Assembly (NCBI RefSeq): GCF_900142825.1
Contig: NZ_FRCH01000002.1
Location: forward strand, 62,001 to 126,000
Direction: 5' to 3'
Source of the DNA: Rhodanobacter sp. OK091
Lineage (GTDB): Bacteria > Pseudomonadota > Gammaproteobacteria > Xanthomonadales > Rhodanobacteraceae
Length of the DNA stretch: 64,000 nucleotides
Shown: positions 52,799 through 62,256 of the stretch, one piece after another
How the letters are laid out: the number at the start of each line of letters is the position of its first letter
Position numbering within the stretch: the stretch's first letter is position 1
Program-made: the position numbers and the translations under genes
The notes under the pieces: model-generated
The model's database searches: none
Told to the model about the DNA's origin: nothing
Seen by the model: the letters and a program-made list of their open reading frames with translations, nothing else

Positions 52799-53251
52799 TC
52801 AGCGCGCTTTCGGCTTCAGCCGCACGTAGATTTGCTTGCGCACGATGGCGATGACCTCGCCGGAGGCGGTCTTCACTTCGGTCTCGAACCAGCGCAGCAC
52901 TTTCTCGCCGCCCGCGGCCGCTGCACGAAGCTCGTCGACCACGACGGGTTCCAGTTTGAAATGGGCGTAGACATCCTCGCGCCCCGGCGCGATGAAATCG
53001 ATCGCACCGGCCTTGTCCCACACGTAGTAATCGTTGCCGAGCTGATGCATCACCAGCAGCATCCAGAACGGATCGGTCATCGAGAACAGGTTGCCGCCGA
53101 ACTGGCTGCGCACGTAATTCCGGTTCCACGGGCGCAGCCGCAGTACCACCCGCGCCTCGCCATAGTCGTCGCTGAGCGCCTGTACACGGATGGAGTTGCA
53201 CAGGAACGGCGGCCACAGGTTGAGCAGGCGGCGGAAAGTGGATGCGCGCAT
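52799..53251 (-). CDS. DUF4442 hotdog-fold (thioesterase-like) protein
   Basis: 150 residues matching the DUF4442 hotdog family: FLCNSIRVQALSDDYGEARVVL, NRNYVRSQFGGNLFSMTDPF (helix over the substrate tunnel), and a C-terminal VIAIVRKQIYVRLK strand. Proteins of this kind are thought to act on acyl-thioesters, but activity here is unproven. No signal peptide. Convergent with the sigma partner gene and separated from the upstream thioredoxin gene by a REP pair. Confidence 0.82.
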   Translation of the reverse strand: MRASTFRRLLNLWPPFLCNSIRVQALSDDYGEARVVLRLRPWNRNYVRSQFGGNLFSMTDPFWMLLVMHQLGNDYYVWDKAGAIDFIAPGREDVYAHFKLEPVVVDELRAAAAGGEKVLRWFETEVKTASGEVIAIVRKQIYVRLKPKAR

Positions 53252-53274
53252 GTGTCGGAATCCGGGCAGTGACT

Positions 53275-53342
53275 GTGGGAGCGACTTCGGTCGCGATGCT
53301 TTTCCAGCCTTGAAAGCATCGCGACTGAAGTCGCTCCTACAT
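53275..53342. repeat. REP doublet (REPIN/BIME-like inverted pair)
   Basis: Left unit TGTGGGAGCGACTTCGGTCG... (53275-53303) and right unit (53313-53342) are inverted copies of one another with two or so mismatches. Each also holds its own small palindrome (GCGAC-TTCG-GTCGC and GCGAC-TGAA-GTCGC). The GTAGGAGCGACTTCAGTCGCG core is a common extragenic palindrome of xanthomonads and pseudomonads, spread by RAYT transposases. Only one doublet is seen in this window. Confidence 0.82.
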
Positions 53343-53379
53343 GATGGGGATGAGCGGGCGAGCGCCGCGGTGGCGGTGC

Positions 53380-54246
53380 TCAGAACAGCAACGAAGCCAT
53401 CTTGCGCCGATAGCGGCCGACCAGCTCGGCATCGTCGAGCGTGGCAAACGCGGCGAGCAGGCGTTTCCTGGCTTGACCTTCATTCCAGTCGCGAGCTTTC
53501 TGCAGGATGAGCAGGAACTGTTCTAGGCCGGCTTCGGCATCGCCTTCGAGCAGCAGGCGAACCCCCAACTGATCACGCGCAGCCCAGTCGCCGGCGTCGG
53601 TCTGCAAGCGTTGCTGCAATTCAGCCCGTGTGGGCGCATCTTTCAGCGCATGAGCCAGGTCCAGCTCGCTGCGCAGACGTACCGCGCGTGCATCGATGGC
53701 GAGATTGGCGGGCAGCGCCATCAAGGCTGCTTCGGCAGCATCGGTCTGGCCGGCGTGCATCAGTGCCAGGGCCAGTTCGAGTTTCAGTTCGGACTTGCCC
53801 GGCTCGGCGGCGATCGCCTGCTGCAGCCGGTCGATGGCCTGCTCCGGATTTTCCGGCACGGCTTCTTGTTCGATGGCTTGTTCGGCCGCTTCCAGCGGTT
53901 GCACATGGCGCGACAGGAATTCGCGCAGCTGGCCCTCAGGCAACGCGCCGGCGAAACCATCGAGTACCTGGCCGTCCTTCACCAGCACCACCGTGGGCAC
54001 GCTGCGAATGCCGAACATGCCGGCCAGTTCCTGCTGTTTGTCCACATCGACTTTGCCGAGCCGGAACGCGCCGTTGTATTCGGCGGCGAGCTTTTCCAGC
54101 ATCGGGCCGAGTGTCTTGCACGGTTCGCACCAGGTCGCCCAGAAATCCACCAGCACCGGTGTGGTCAGGGAAGCCTGAAGCACCTCGGTTTCAAAGGTTT
54201 GCTGATCGACATCGAAGACATGATCGGTGAGGGTGGCATCGGTCAC
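53380..54246 (-). CDS. cnoX: Thioredoxin-TPR chaperone-like protein (CnoX/YbbN)
   Basis: 288 residues from GTG 54246, chosen because GGAG lies 8 bases upstream; an ATG at 54288 would add 14 residues with a poorer site. Thioredoxin domain (about 10-115) with W39-C40-E-P-C43, and SVPTVVLVKDG cis-Pro loop; then tetratricopeptide-like helices to the end (PENPEQAIDRLQQAIAAEP). CnoX protects unfolded proteins under oxidative stress and passes them to GroEL or DnaK. E. coli CnoX lacks the usual Cys pair, while this one keeps CEPC, so it may also reduce disulfides. Divergent from pqiA. Confidence 0.88.
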   Translation of the reverse strand: MTDATLTDHVFDVDQQTFETEVLQASLTTPVLVDFWATWCEPCKTLGPMLEKLAAEYNGAFRLGKVDVDKQQELAGMFGIRSVPTVVLVKDGQVLDGFAGALPEGQLREFLSRHVQPLEAAEQAIEQEAVPENPEQAIDRLQQAIAAEPGKSELKLELALALMHAGQTDAAEAALMALPANLAIDARAVRLRSELDLAHALKDAPTRAELQQRLQTDAGDWAARDQLGVRLLLEGDAEAGLEQFLLILQKARDWNEGQARKRLLAAFATLDDAELVGRYRRKMASLLF

Positions 54247-54374
54247 GGGAAACTCCAGCTCGGCGGATGCCGGTTCAGATCGGGGCATTGCCCAGCATAT
54301 CAAGCCGTTTACCGCGTTCACCTCAGATTTGCGAGAATCCACGCATCGTCACGCCAGAGCAAGGCATCGGCTGC

Positions 54375-54992
54375 ATGAGCACGGCCTCACCAGGAACGCT
54401 GTTGATCTGCGAGCACTGCGACACGGTTTACCGTCGCCGCACGCTGGAGCGTGGTGAAGTGGCGCGCTGCGCATGCTGCCTGGCGGAGCTGGAGCGGCAT
54501 CAGCCGCTGGGCGTGAACGCGCTGCTGGCGCTGGTGCTGACCGCGATGATCGTGTTCGTGCAGGCGAACATGTGGCCCATCGTCACGCTGGGACTGAACG
54601 GGCAATATAGCGGCACCACGCTATGGGGCATGATCATCGCGATGTGGCAGCAGCAGGCGCAGGTGGTGTCGGTGCTGGCCGCCGTCACCTTGTTCTTTTT
54701 TCCGTTGACGAAGATGCTGGTGCTCGGCTGGCTGCTGTGGTTTGCCCGGGCGGGCCGGCGCGCGCCGGGGTTCGTGCGGCTGATGGTGGTGCTGCATCAT
54801 GTCGGGCCGTGGACGATGAGTGAGGTGTTCGTGCTCGGTGCGCTGGTGGCCATCGTCAAGGCACACACCTATTTCGACGTGGTGGCGGATCCGGGCATCT
54901 ATGCCTATGCCGCGCTGACCTTGCTGATCACCATCTTCGCCGGTGTCGATCTGCGCCAGCTGTGGGATCTCACACGGGAGGATCCGGCATGA
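54375..54992 (+). CDS. pqiA: PqiA-domain membrane protein, first half
   Basis: 205 residues: a short N-terminal zinc-ribbon (C12-E-H-C15 and C32-A-C-C35) and four membrane helices (about 48-70, 95-125, 145-168, 172-192) of one PqiA domain. E. coli PqiA has two such domains in one ~417-residue chain; here they are split into two genes with an ATGA overlap. Start ATG 54375 gives the natural zinc-ribbon start. PqiA works with PqiB and PqiC in lipid movement across the envelope. Confidence 0.88.
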   Translation: MSTASPGTLLICEHCDTVYRRRTLERGEVARCACCLAELERHQPLGVNALLALVLTAMIVFVQANMWPIVTLGLNGQYSGTTLWGMIIAMWQQQAQVVSVLAAVTLFFFPLTKMLVLGWLLWFARAGRRAPGFVRLMVVLHHVGPWTMSEVFVLGALVAIVKAHTYFDVVADPGIYAYAALTLLITIFAGVDLRQLWDLTREDPA

Positions 54993-55630
54993 GCGCGTTT
55001 CCGCGCGCTGCGGAACTCGGCTTGATCGGCTGCCACGTGTGCGGACTGACTTGCCGTAGCGGGCCTGGCGACGAGTATCTTGAAGGCGGCCACATGGTTT
55101 GCCCGCGTTGCGGCTCGGCGCTGCACCGGCGCAAGCCGAACAGCTTTGTGCGCACCTGGGCGCTGCTGATCACCGGATTCCTGCTGTACATCCCGGCCAA
55201 TGTGCTGCCGATCATGCGCACGGCCAGCTTGAACGACATCGACGACAACACCATCATCAGCGGCGTGGTCGAGTTGTGGGTCAAGGGCTCACCGGATCTG
55301 GCGGTCATCGTGTTCACCGCCAGCATCGTGGTGCCGATGCTGAAATTCCTTTCGATGGGTACGCTGCTACTGAGCAGCCAGCGCGGCAGCGACTGGGCAC
55401 GGCCACAGCGTGCCAAGCTCTACCGGCTGGTCGAGTTCATCGGCTACTGGTCGATGCTGGATGTATTCGTGGTGGCGCTGCTGACGGCATTGGTGCGTTT
55501 CGGCCTGTTGAGTCTGGTCGAACCGCTGCCTGGCGTGATCTTTTTCGGCCTGACCGTGGTGCTGACCATGCTGGCCTCGATGAGTTTCGACCCCCGGTTG
55601 ATCTGGGATGGCAGGGATACAGATGACTGA
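54989..55630 (+). CDS. pqiA: PqiA-domain membrane protein, second half
   Basis: 213 residues, also with its own zinc-ribbon (C15-H-V-C18 and C38-P-R-C41) and four membrane helices (about 52-75, 98-125, 150-175, 180-200). It carries the typical PqiA string YIPANVLPIM and VEFIGYWSMLDVFVVALLTALV region, cited here as WSMLDVFVVALL. It overlaps the first half by four bases and pqiB by eight. The pair probably assembles as one eight-helix PqiA. Confidence 0.88.
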   Translation: MSAFPRAAELGLIGCHVCGLTCRSGPGDEYLEGGHMVCPRCGSALHRRKPNSFVRTWALLITGFLLYIPANVLPIMRTASLNDIDDNTIISGVVELWVKGSPDLAVIVFTASIVVPMLKFLSMGTLLLSSQRGSDWARPQRAKLYRLVEFIGYWSMLDVFVVALLTALVRFGLLSLVEPLPGVIFFGLTVVLTMLASMSFDPRLIWDGRDTDD

Positions 55631-57317
55631 CGACAGCCACATTGAACCGCCTCCCCCGAACGACGGCGAGCTGCCGCGGCCGGTAGTGAAGCGGCGGCGC
55701 TTCAATGCCTCGCTGATCTGGCTGGTGCCGGCGCTGGCGGCGCTGGTGGGTCTCTCGCTGGTGGTCAACTACTGGCTGCAGGCTGGCCCGCAGATCAGCA
55801 TCAGCTTTCAAAGCGCCGAGGGCCTGGATGCGGGCAAGACGCCGGTGAAGTACAAGAATGTGGTGATCGGCAAGGTGCAGAAGATCCGCCTCAGCGCCGA
55901 TCACAAGCGCGTGGTGGTCACCGTGGCGCTGGAGAAGAGCGCCGAGAGTTTCGCCACCGAAGGCACACGCTATTGGGTGGTGCGTCCGCGTATCGGGCTG
56001 GGCGGCGTATCCGGCATCGACACCTTGTTGTCCGGCTCTTTCATCGGCGTCGACGTGGGCGACTCCTCGACGCCGCAGGAAGACTTCAAGGGACTGGAAA
56101 CGCCGCCGTCGGTGAACCACGGTGCGCCGGGCCGCAGCTATGTGCTGCATACCGACGACCTCGGTTCGCTGGATATCGGCTCGCCGGTTTATTACCGGCG
56201 CATCCAGGTCGGCCGGGTGGTGTCCTACGACCTGGACAAGGACGGCAAGGGCATCTCGATAGGTATTTTCGTGGATGGTCCCAACGACAAGTTCGTCACC
56301 GTTTCCACCCGCTTCTGGAACGCCAGCGGTATCGATCTGTCGCTTGGAGCCCAAGGCCTCAAGGTCAACACCCAGTCACTAGCCTCGGTGCTGGCCGGCG
56401 GCATCGCGTTTCTCGATCCGCGCGGCCCGCATGACAGCACGCCGGCCGCCGAGCTGACCTCGTACCAGCTGTTTGCCGATCAGACGACGGCGATGGCGCC
56501 GCCCGATGGCGAGCCGCATTATTTCCGCATGCGTTTCGAGCAATCGGTACGGGGGATGGCGGTGGATGCGCCGGTAGAGTTCCTCGGTATCAATATCGGC
56601 AAGGTGGTGTCGGTCAATCTCGACTACGACGAAAAGACCCAGCGTTTCCCGGTGATCGTGGGCGCGGTGGTATATCCGCAGCGCCTCGGCAAGGCCTACG
56701 ACAAGCTGGTGGCACTGGCCAAGGCGCGTGGCGAGAATCCCGATCTGTCGCAATTGCTCGGACGCATGGTCGGGCAGGGCCTGCGCGCGCAGGCTCGCAC
56801 CGGCAACCTGCTGACCGGCCAGTTGTACGTGGCGCTCGATTTCGTGCCGCGCGCGGCGCCAGTGGTGTTCGATCCCAACGCCAAACCGCTGCTGATACCC
56901 ACCGTTCCGGGCAGCTTCGACAAGTTGCAGGAGCAGATGGCCAGCATCGTCGACAAGCTCGACAAGATTCCGTTCGACAGCATAGGCAGGAATCTGGACC
57001 AGACCCTGGCCGGGCTCAACGCTACGCTGAAGCAGGTCAACGGCCAGACCTTGCCAGCATTCAACGACACCTTGAAGGGCGTGCAGAAAACCATGGGCAC
57101 GGCCAGCGATGCGCTGTCCGGCGACTCGCCGCTGCAGCAGAACCTGGGCACCACACTGGAGCAGGTGCAGCGCATGGCGCGTTCGCTGCGGGTACTTACC
57201 GATTACCTGGGCGAGCATCCGGAGGCGCTGGTCCGCGGCCGCCGGCCCGATGACAAGCCTGCCACCAACACGCCGCCGGCAGCGGCTGCCAAACCGTCGC
57301 AAGGGAGCCAGCCATGA
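55623..57317 (+). CDS. pqiB: PqiB, MCE-domain envelope lipid-transport protein
   Basis: 564 residues from ATG 55623 (8-base overlap with pqiA second half). One N-terminal membrane helix (about 30-52), then three MCE domains near 57-148, 170-240 and 305-395, each with the V-x-Y-K/R-x-x-x-I-G-K/R-V pattern (VKYKNVVIGKV, VYYRRIQVGRV, VEFLGINIGKV). A long helical C-terminal segment (about 450-530) would form the needle that spans the periplasm. The three-MCE layout is the PqiB type. It moves lipids between the membranes together with PqiA and PqiC. Confidence 0.93.
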   Translation: MTDDSHIEPPPPNDGELPRPVVKRRRFNASLIWLVPALAALVGLSLVVNYWLQAGPQISISFQSAEGLDAGKTPVKYKNVVIGKVQKIRLSADHKRVVVTVALEKSAESFATEGTRYWVVRPRIGLGGVSGIDTLLSGSFIGVDVGDSSTPQEDFKGLETPPSVNHGAPGRSYVLHTDDLGSLDIGSPVYYRRIQVGRVVSYDLDKDGKGISIGIFVDGPNDKFVTVSTRFWNASGIDLSLGAQGLKVNTQSLASVLAGGIAFLDPRGPHDSTPAAELTSYQLFADQTTAMAPPDGEPHYFRMRFEQSVRGMAVDAPVEFLGINIGKVVSVNLDYDEKTQRFPVIVGAVVYPQRLGKAYDKLVALAKARGENPDLSQLLGRMVGQGLRAQARTGNLLTGQLYVALDFVPRAAPVVFDPNAKPLLIPTVPGSFDKLQEQMASIVDKLDKIPFDSIGRNLDQTLAGLNATLKQVNGQTLPAFNDTLKGVQKTMGTASDALSGDSPLQQNLGTTLEQVQRMARSLRVLTDYLGEHPEALVRGRRPDDKPATNTPPAAAAKPSQGSQP

Positions 57318-57937
57318 TTCGTATCGCCATGCGCCTGCTGGGCACGGGAGCCGCGCTGGCGCTGGCCGCCTGCGCGTCGGCACCGCTGCATTACTACACG
57401 TTGGTTGCGCCGGCTGACGAGTCAGCCGGCGGGCTGGTTGCGCAGCCGGCCACGCCATCGCTACCGTTCGAATTGCTGCCGGTCAGCGTGCCGGCGCAGG
57501 TCGACCAGCCACAACTCGTGGTGCGCGAAGGCGGGCAGGGCGTGGCCTTGCTCGGCAGCGAACGCTGGATCGCACCGCTCAACGACGAAGTGCGCAGTGC
57601 GTTGTCGGCGGATCTGGCGCGCGAGCTGCACAGCCAGGACGTCAGTGGCTTGCCCGGCAACGACAAACCGTTGCTGCGGATCAAGCTGGATTTGCGCCGA
57701 TTCGACTCGCAGCCGGGCAGTTACGCGCTGATCGAGGGAGCGTGGAGTGTGCGGCTGTTGCGCGGACAACATCCCGCTGCACTGGCCTGCACCAGCCGTA
57801 TCAATGAAACGGTCGGGCCGGGGTACGACGCGCTGGTGCAGGGGCACCAGCGTGCGATCGGCGCGTTGGCGGCACAGATCGCCACGGCGGCGCGCCTGCT
57901 CGGCAATGGCCAGACTCCCGTCTGCCCGGCCGGCTGA
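57314..57937 (+). CDS. pqiC: PqiC outer-membrane lipoprotein
   Basis: 207 residues; lipoprotein signal ALALAAC with the modified Cys near 19, then the DUF330/ABC-type auxiliary fold (HYYTLVAPAD, FELLPVSVPAQVDQPQLVVR, SERWIAPLNDEV). It is anchored in the outer membrane and caps the PqiB needle. The ATG overlaps the pqiB stop (ATGA), closing the operon. Next gene leuS starts 100 bases later; I see no strong terminator in the gap. Confidence 0.92.
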   Translation: MIRIAMRLLGTGAALALAACASAPLHYYTLVAPADESAGGLVAQPATPSLPFELLPVSVPAQVDQPQLVVREGGQGVALLGSERWIAPLNDEVRSALSADLARELHSQDVSGLPGNDKPLLRIKLDLRRFDSQPGSYALIEGAWSVRLLRGQHPAALACTSRINETVGPGYDALVQGHQRAIGALAAQIATAARLLGNGQTPVCPAG

Positions 57938-58037
57938 GGGTCTCACGCTTGGCGCCCGGCTCGCGCTGGGCTAGTCTGACCAGTTCGCCGCAGCCGGCTT
58001 CGTCGGCCTGCACCAACCGCATTACGGCACCGGAATC

Positions 58038-60692
58038 ATGCAGGACATTCATCAAGACCCGAACTCTTCCGATCAGGGCAGCACGCCGGAGGGCTATGCG
58101 CCGCAGGCGGTAGAGGCCGCTGCGCAGCTGTACTGGAACGCGCAGCATGCGTACGAGGTGAAGGAGGACAACTCGCGGCCGAAGTTCTTCTGCCTGTCGA
58201 TGCTGCCTTACCCGTCGGGCGCGCTGCACATGGGGCATGTGCGCAACTACACGATCGGCGACGTGATCAGCCGCTACCAGCGCATGCAGGGCAAGAACGT
58301 GCTGCAGCCGATGGGCTGGGACGCGTTCGGCCTGCCCGCCGAGAACGCGGCGATCAAGAACCAGACCGCGCCTGCGAAATGGACGTACGCCAATATCGAC
58401 CACATGCGCAGCCAGCTGAAGTCGCTGGGCTACGCGATCGACTGGTCGCGCGAGTTCGCCACCTGCCGCCCGGACTATTACCGCTGGGAACAGCTGATGT
58501 TCACCCGCCTGCTGAAGAAAGGCATGGCGTACCGCAAGAACGCGGTGGTGAACTGGGATCCGATCGACCAGACCGTGCTGGCCAACGAGCAAGTCGTCGA
58601 CGGTCGCGGCTGGCGCTCCGGCGCGGTGGTGGAAAAGCGCGAGATTCCGCAGTGGTTCCTGCGGATTACCGACTACGCACAGGAACTGCTGGACGGGCTG
58701 GACACGCTGCCGGGTTGGCCCGACGCGGTCAAGACCATGCAGCGCAACTGGCTGGGCCGCAGCGAAGGGCTGGAAATCCATTTTGCTGTCGAGGGCGAAG
58801 CCGAGCCGCTGACGGTATTCACTACCCGTCCGGATACGCTGATGGGTGTCACCTTCGTCTCGATCGCCAGCGAGCATCCCCTGGCGGTCAAGGCGGCGCA
58901 GGGCAATGCGAAGCTGGCTGCCTTCCTCGATGAGCTGAAACATGGCGGCGTCTCCGAGGCCGAGCTGGAGACGCAGGAAAAGCGCGGCATGGCTACTGGC
59001 CTGTTCGCCGTGCATCCGGTCAGTGGCGAAAAAGTACCGGTATGGGTCGCCAATTTCGTGCTGATGGGCTATGGCACCGGTGCGGTGATGGCGGTGCCCG
59101 GGCACGATCAGCGCGATTTCGAGTTCGCGCACAAGTACGGCTTGCCGATCAAGCAGGTGATCGCGGTCGCTGGTGCGGACGCCGACTACGATCCGGACCA
59201 GTGGAAGGACTGGTACTCCGACAAGACCCGCGCCGACATGCGCGTGGTGAATTCCGGCGAACTGGACGGCAAGACGTATCGCGAGGCATTCGACTTTCTT
59301 GCCGCCAGGCTGGAAGGCGACGACAAGGGTCAGCGCCGGGTCAACTGGCGCCTGCGCGACTGGGGCGTCAGCCGCCAGCGTTACTGGGGCTGTCCGATCC
59401 CGGTGATCTACTGTCCCAAGTGCGAAGCGGTGCCGGTACCGGAAGATCAGCTGCCGGTGGTGCTGCCCGAGGACGTGGCGTTCTCCGGCGTGCAATCGCC
59501 GATCAAGGCCGATCCGGAATGGCGCAAGTGCGTATGCCCGCAATGCGGCGGCCCGGCCGAGCGCGAGACCGATACCTTCGATACCTTCATGGAGTCGAGC
59601 TGGTACTACGCGCGCTACACCAGCCCCGGTGCGAACGCGCAGATCGACGAGCGCGCGAACTACTGGCTGCCGGTCGACCAGTACGTCGGCGGCATCGAAC
59701 ACGCGATCATGCATCTGCTGTACTTCCGCTTCTATCACAAGCTGCTGCGTGACGCGGGCATGGTGCATTCGGACGAGCCGGCGCAGAACCTGCTGTGCCA
59801 GGGCATGGTGATCGCCGAGACGTTCTATCGCGACAGCGCCGATGGCTCGAAGGACTGGATCAATCCCTCGGCGGTCGAGATCCTGCGCGACGACAAGGCG
59901 CGCGTGATCGGCGCGACACTCAAGGCGGACGGCCAGCCGGTGCATATCGGCGGCACCGAGAAGATGTCCAAGTCGAAGAACAACGGCATCGACCCGCAGA
60001 CCATGGTGGACAAGTACGGCGCCGACACGGTGCGGCTGTTCTCGATGTTCGCCGCCCCGCCGGAGCAGTCGCTGGAATGGAGCGAGGCCGGTGTCGAAGG
60101 CATGGCGCGCTTCCTCAAGCGGCTGTGGCGCGAAGTGACCGCGCATGCCGCGAGCCCGGATCACCCGGTCACCGATCCATCGGTGCTGGATGCGGGTCAG
60201 AAGACGTTGCGTCGCCAACTGCACGAGACGATCCAGAAGGTCAGCGACGATTTCGGCCGGCGCCATGCGTTCAACACCGCGATCGCCGCGCTGATGGAAT
60301 TGCTTAACGCGCTGAGCAAATTCGGCGATCAGAGCGAGCAAGGCCGCGCGGTACGCCATGACGCGCTGGAAGCGATGGTGCTGCTGCTCAATCCGGTGGT
60401 GCCGCACATCAGCCATGCGCTGTGGCAGGTGCTTGGTCACGCCGAAACAGTGCTGGAGGATCAGCCCTGGCCCAAGGCCGACCCGGCCGCGCTGGTGCGC
60501 GACAGCGTCACGCTGGCGGTGCAGATCAACGGCAAGTTGCGCGCTACCATCGAACTGGCCGCGAATGCCTCGAAGGAAGAAGCCGAGGCTGCAGCACGTG
60601 CGCTGCCGCAGGTGGCGCATTTCCTGGAAGGCATGAGTGTGCGCAAGGTCATCGTGGTTCCCGGCAAGATCGTCAACATCGTCGCAGGATGA
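58038..60692 (+). CDS. leuS: Leucyl-tRNA synthetase
   Basis: 884 residues, normal bacterial length. Class I motifs HMGH ([19 protein letters not shown], cited in part) and KMSKS ([12 protein letters not shown]); the CP1 editing domain with [12 protein letters not shown] and [14 protein letters not shown]; the zinc-type insertion [10 protein letters not shown] and CPQCGG. It charges tRNA-Leu. First gene of the leuS-lptE-holA-nadD operon typical for gammaproteobacteria. Confidence 0.98.
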   Translation: MQDIHQDPNSSDQGSTPEGYAPQAVEAAAQLYWNAQHAYEVKEDNSRPKFFCLSMLPYPSGALHMGHVRNYTIGDVISRYQRMQGKNVLQPMGWDAFGLPAENAAIKNQTAPAKWTYANIDHMRSQLKSLGYAIDWSREFATCRPDYYRWEQLMFTRLLKKGMAYRKNAVVNWDPIDQTVLANEQVVDGRGWRSGAVVEKREIPQWFLRITDYAQELLDGLDTLPGWPDAVKTMQRNWLGRSEGLEIHFAVEGEAEPLTVFTTRPDTLMGVTFVSIASEHPLAVKAAQGNAKLAAFLDELKHGGVSEAELETQEKRGMATGLFAVHPVSGEKVPVWVANFVLMGYGTGAVMAVPGHDQRDFEFAHKYGLPIKQVIAVAGADADYDPDQWKDWYSDKTRADMRVVNSGELDGKTYREAFDFLAARLEGDDKGQRRVNWRLRDWGVSRQRYWGCPIPVIYCPKCEAVPVPEDQLPVVLPEDVAFSGVQSPIKADPEWRKCVCPQCGGPAERETDTFDTFMESSWYYARYTSPGANAQIDERANYWLPVDQYVGGIEHAIMHLLYFRFYHKLLRDAGMVHSDEPAQNLLCQGMVIAETFYRDSADGSKDWINPSAVEILRDDKARVIGATLKADGQPVHIGGTEKMSKSKNNGIDPQTMVDKYGADTVRLFSMFAAPPEQSLEWSEAGVEGMARFLKRLWREVTAHAASPDHPVTDPSVLDAGQKTLRRQLHETIQKVSDDFGRRHAFNTAIAALMELLNALSKFGDQSEQGRAVRHDALEAMVLLLNPVVPHISHALWQVLGHAETVLEDQPWPKADPAALVRDSVTLAVQINGKLRATIELAANASKEEAEAAARALPQVAHFLEGMSVRKVIVVPGKIVNIVAG

Positions 60693-60697
60693 AATCC

Positions 60698-61246
60698 ATG
60701 AGCTTCATGAAAGCGCGTCGCCTGTTCCAAGCCCCATTGCTGCTGGTCACGGCGCTCGCGCTGAGCGCCTGCGGCTTTCATCTGCGTGAGAACGCTAGCT
60801 TGCCGCCGCAGATGCAGCGGGTGCATCTCACCGTCAGCGGTGGCGGCGAGCTTCAGCGCCATCTGACGCGCGCACTGGAAACCTCCGGGGTCACAGTCGA
60901 AGACAACAGCGGCGCAGGCATCGCCGAACTGCGCGTGCCGGTGGCAGCGTTCAGCAGCGACACGCTGAGTGCCGGCGGCTATGTGCGCATCACCGAATAC
61001 GCCGTGCGCTATCAGGTGCAGTTCGACGTGGCCGACGCCGAGGGCCGTACGCTGGTGCCGCACCAGCGCATCGACATGTCCCGCGAATACAGCTACGACG
61101 CCACCAACACCGTCGGCAATGCGTCGCAGGTGCAGGAGATCCAGCGCAGCCTCAACGACGACATGGTGCAGGCGATCCTGTTCCGCTTGCAGGCCGCAGC
61201 CAAACACGAGCTGGCTGCACCGGCGACCGCCTCCAGCACGCACTGA
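60698..61246 (+). CDS. lptE: LPS-assembly lipoprotein LptE
   Basis: 182 residues from ATG 60698, which has AGGA 8 bases upstream; an ATG at 60689 overlapping the leuS stop (ATGA) would add three residues and is a fair alternative. Lipoprotein signal LLVTALALSAC then GFHLRENASLPPQMQRVHL, the LptE hallmark. It plugs the LptD barrel and helps place lipopolysaccharide in the outer leaflet. Its stop shares one base with the holA start. Confidence 0.93.
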   Translation: MSFMKARRLFQAPLLLVTALALSACGFHLRENASLPPQMQRVHLTVSGGGELQRHLTRALETSGVTVEDNSGAGIAELRVPVAAFSSDTLSAGGYVRITEYAVRYQVQFDVADAEGRTLVPHQRIDMSREYSYDATNTVGNASQVQEIQRSLNDDMVQAILFRLQAAAKHELAAPATASSTH

Positions 61247-62256
61247 TGCCACTCAGTTCCGGCCAGTGGCAGAAGGCGTTGGCGGCAGACAGTCTGCAGC
61301 CGGTATATCTGCTCGCCGGCGAACAACTGCTGGTGCTGGAAGCAGCCGATGCGCTGCGCGCGCAGGCCCGAAAGCTGGGTTACAGCGAACGTGAAGTGCT
61401 CGACGTCGGCCAGCATTTCGACTGGAACGATCTGGCCCGCGCCGCTGCAGGCATGTCGCTGTTCGCCACCCGCCGGCTGATCGACTTGCGCCTGCCCACC
61501 GGCCGTCCCGGCACCGAGGGTGCCAAGGCGATCAACGCGTTCTGCGCCGACCCGCCGCCGGATGTCACCCTGCTCGTCACCGCGATGGAGTGGAGCAACA
61601 AGCACGACGGCGCGTGGAGCAAGAAGCTCGATGCCAGCGGCGCCATGGTGGTGTTCAACTCGCCGCGGCCGGATCAATGGGGTGCATGGATCACGGCGCG
61701 ACTCGCCACGCGCGGCCTGTCCGCCACGCCCGACGCCGCCGCATTGCTGGCCGAGCGTGTCGAAGGCAATCTGCTCGCCGCCGCGCAGGAAATCGACAAG
61801 CTTGCCGTGTTGCATGGGCAAGGTCGCATCGATGCGGCGGAGATGGAAAACCTGGTGGCCGACAGCGCCCGCTACGACGTGTTCAAGCTCACCGATGCCG
61901 CGTTCGTCGGCGATGGCGCCCGCGCGCTGCGCATTCTGGCCGGGCTGCGTTCCGAGGGCGACGAACTGCTGGCGCTGATGGGCTGGCTGGTCAACCAATT
62001 GCAACTGGCATTGCGCCTGGCCAATGCCCATGATCTTGCCGCGCAGATCCGTGCCGAACACCTGTGGCAGGCGCGCGAACAATTGTTCCGTCAGGCGCTG
62101 CGCCGCGCGCCGCGCGAACACTGGCTGCAATGCCTGGCACGGGCTTCGCGCATCGACCGCATGGTCAAGGGCCGCGAGCAGGGCAATCCTTGGCAGGAAG
62201 CCGAGCGGCTGATCGCCGCGATCGCCGAACCGCGCGCGGCCAAGGCGTTGGCGTGA
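61246..62256 (+). CDS. holA: DNA polymerase III subunit delta
   Basis: 336 residues. Typical HolA pattern: PVYLLAGEQLLVLEAADALR near the N-terminus (AAA+-like domain without a working Walker A), VTLLVTAMEWS, NLLAAAQEIDKLAVL, and the C-terminal collar helices (GWLVNQLQLALRLA). It is the clamp-loader subunit that opens the beta clamp. ATG overlaps the lptE stop by one base; stop overlaps the nadD start by four. Confidence 0.96.
   Translation: MPLSSGQWQKALAADSLQPVYLLAGEQLLVLEAADALRAQARKLGYSEREVLDVGQHFDWNDLARAAAGMSLFATRRLIDLRLPTGRPGTEGAKAINAFCADPPPDVTLLVTAMEWSNKHDGAWSKKLDASGAMVVFNSPRPDQWGAWITARLATRGLSATPDAAALLAERVEGNLLAAAQEIDKLAVLHGQGRIDAAEMENLVADSARYDVFKLTDAAFVGDGARALRILAGLRSEGDELLALMGWLVNQLQLALRLANAHDLAAQIRAEHLWQAREQLFRQALRRAPREHWLQCLARASRIDRMVKGREQGNPWQEAERLIAAIAEPRAAKALA

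Noticed and set aside
57938-58037. A T-box or leader peptide before leuS
   Set aside because: The 100-base gap lacks the T-box sequence and any Leu-codon run; proteobacterial leuS genes rarely use T-boxes.
57801-60620. A 939-codon minus-strand frame opposite pqiC and leuS
   Set aside because: Same pattern of antisense openness; leuS is certain on the other strand.
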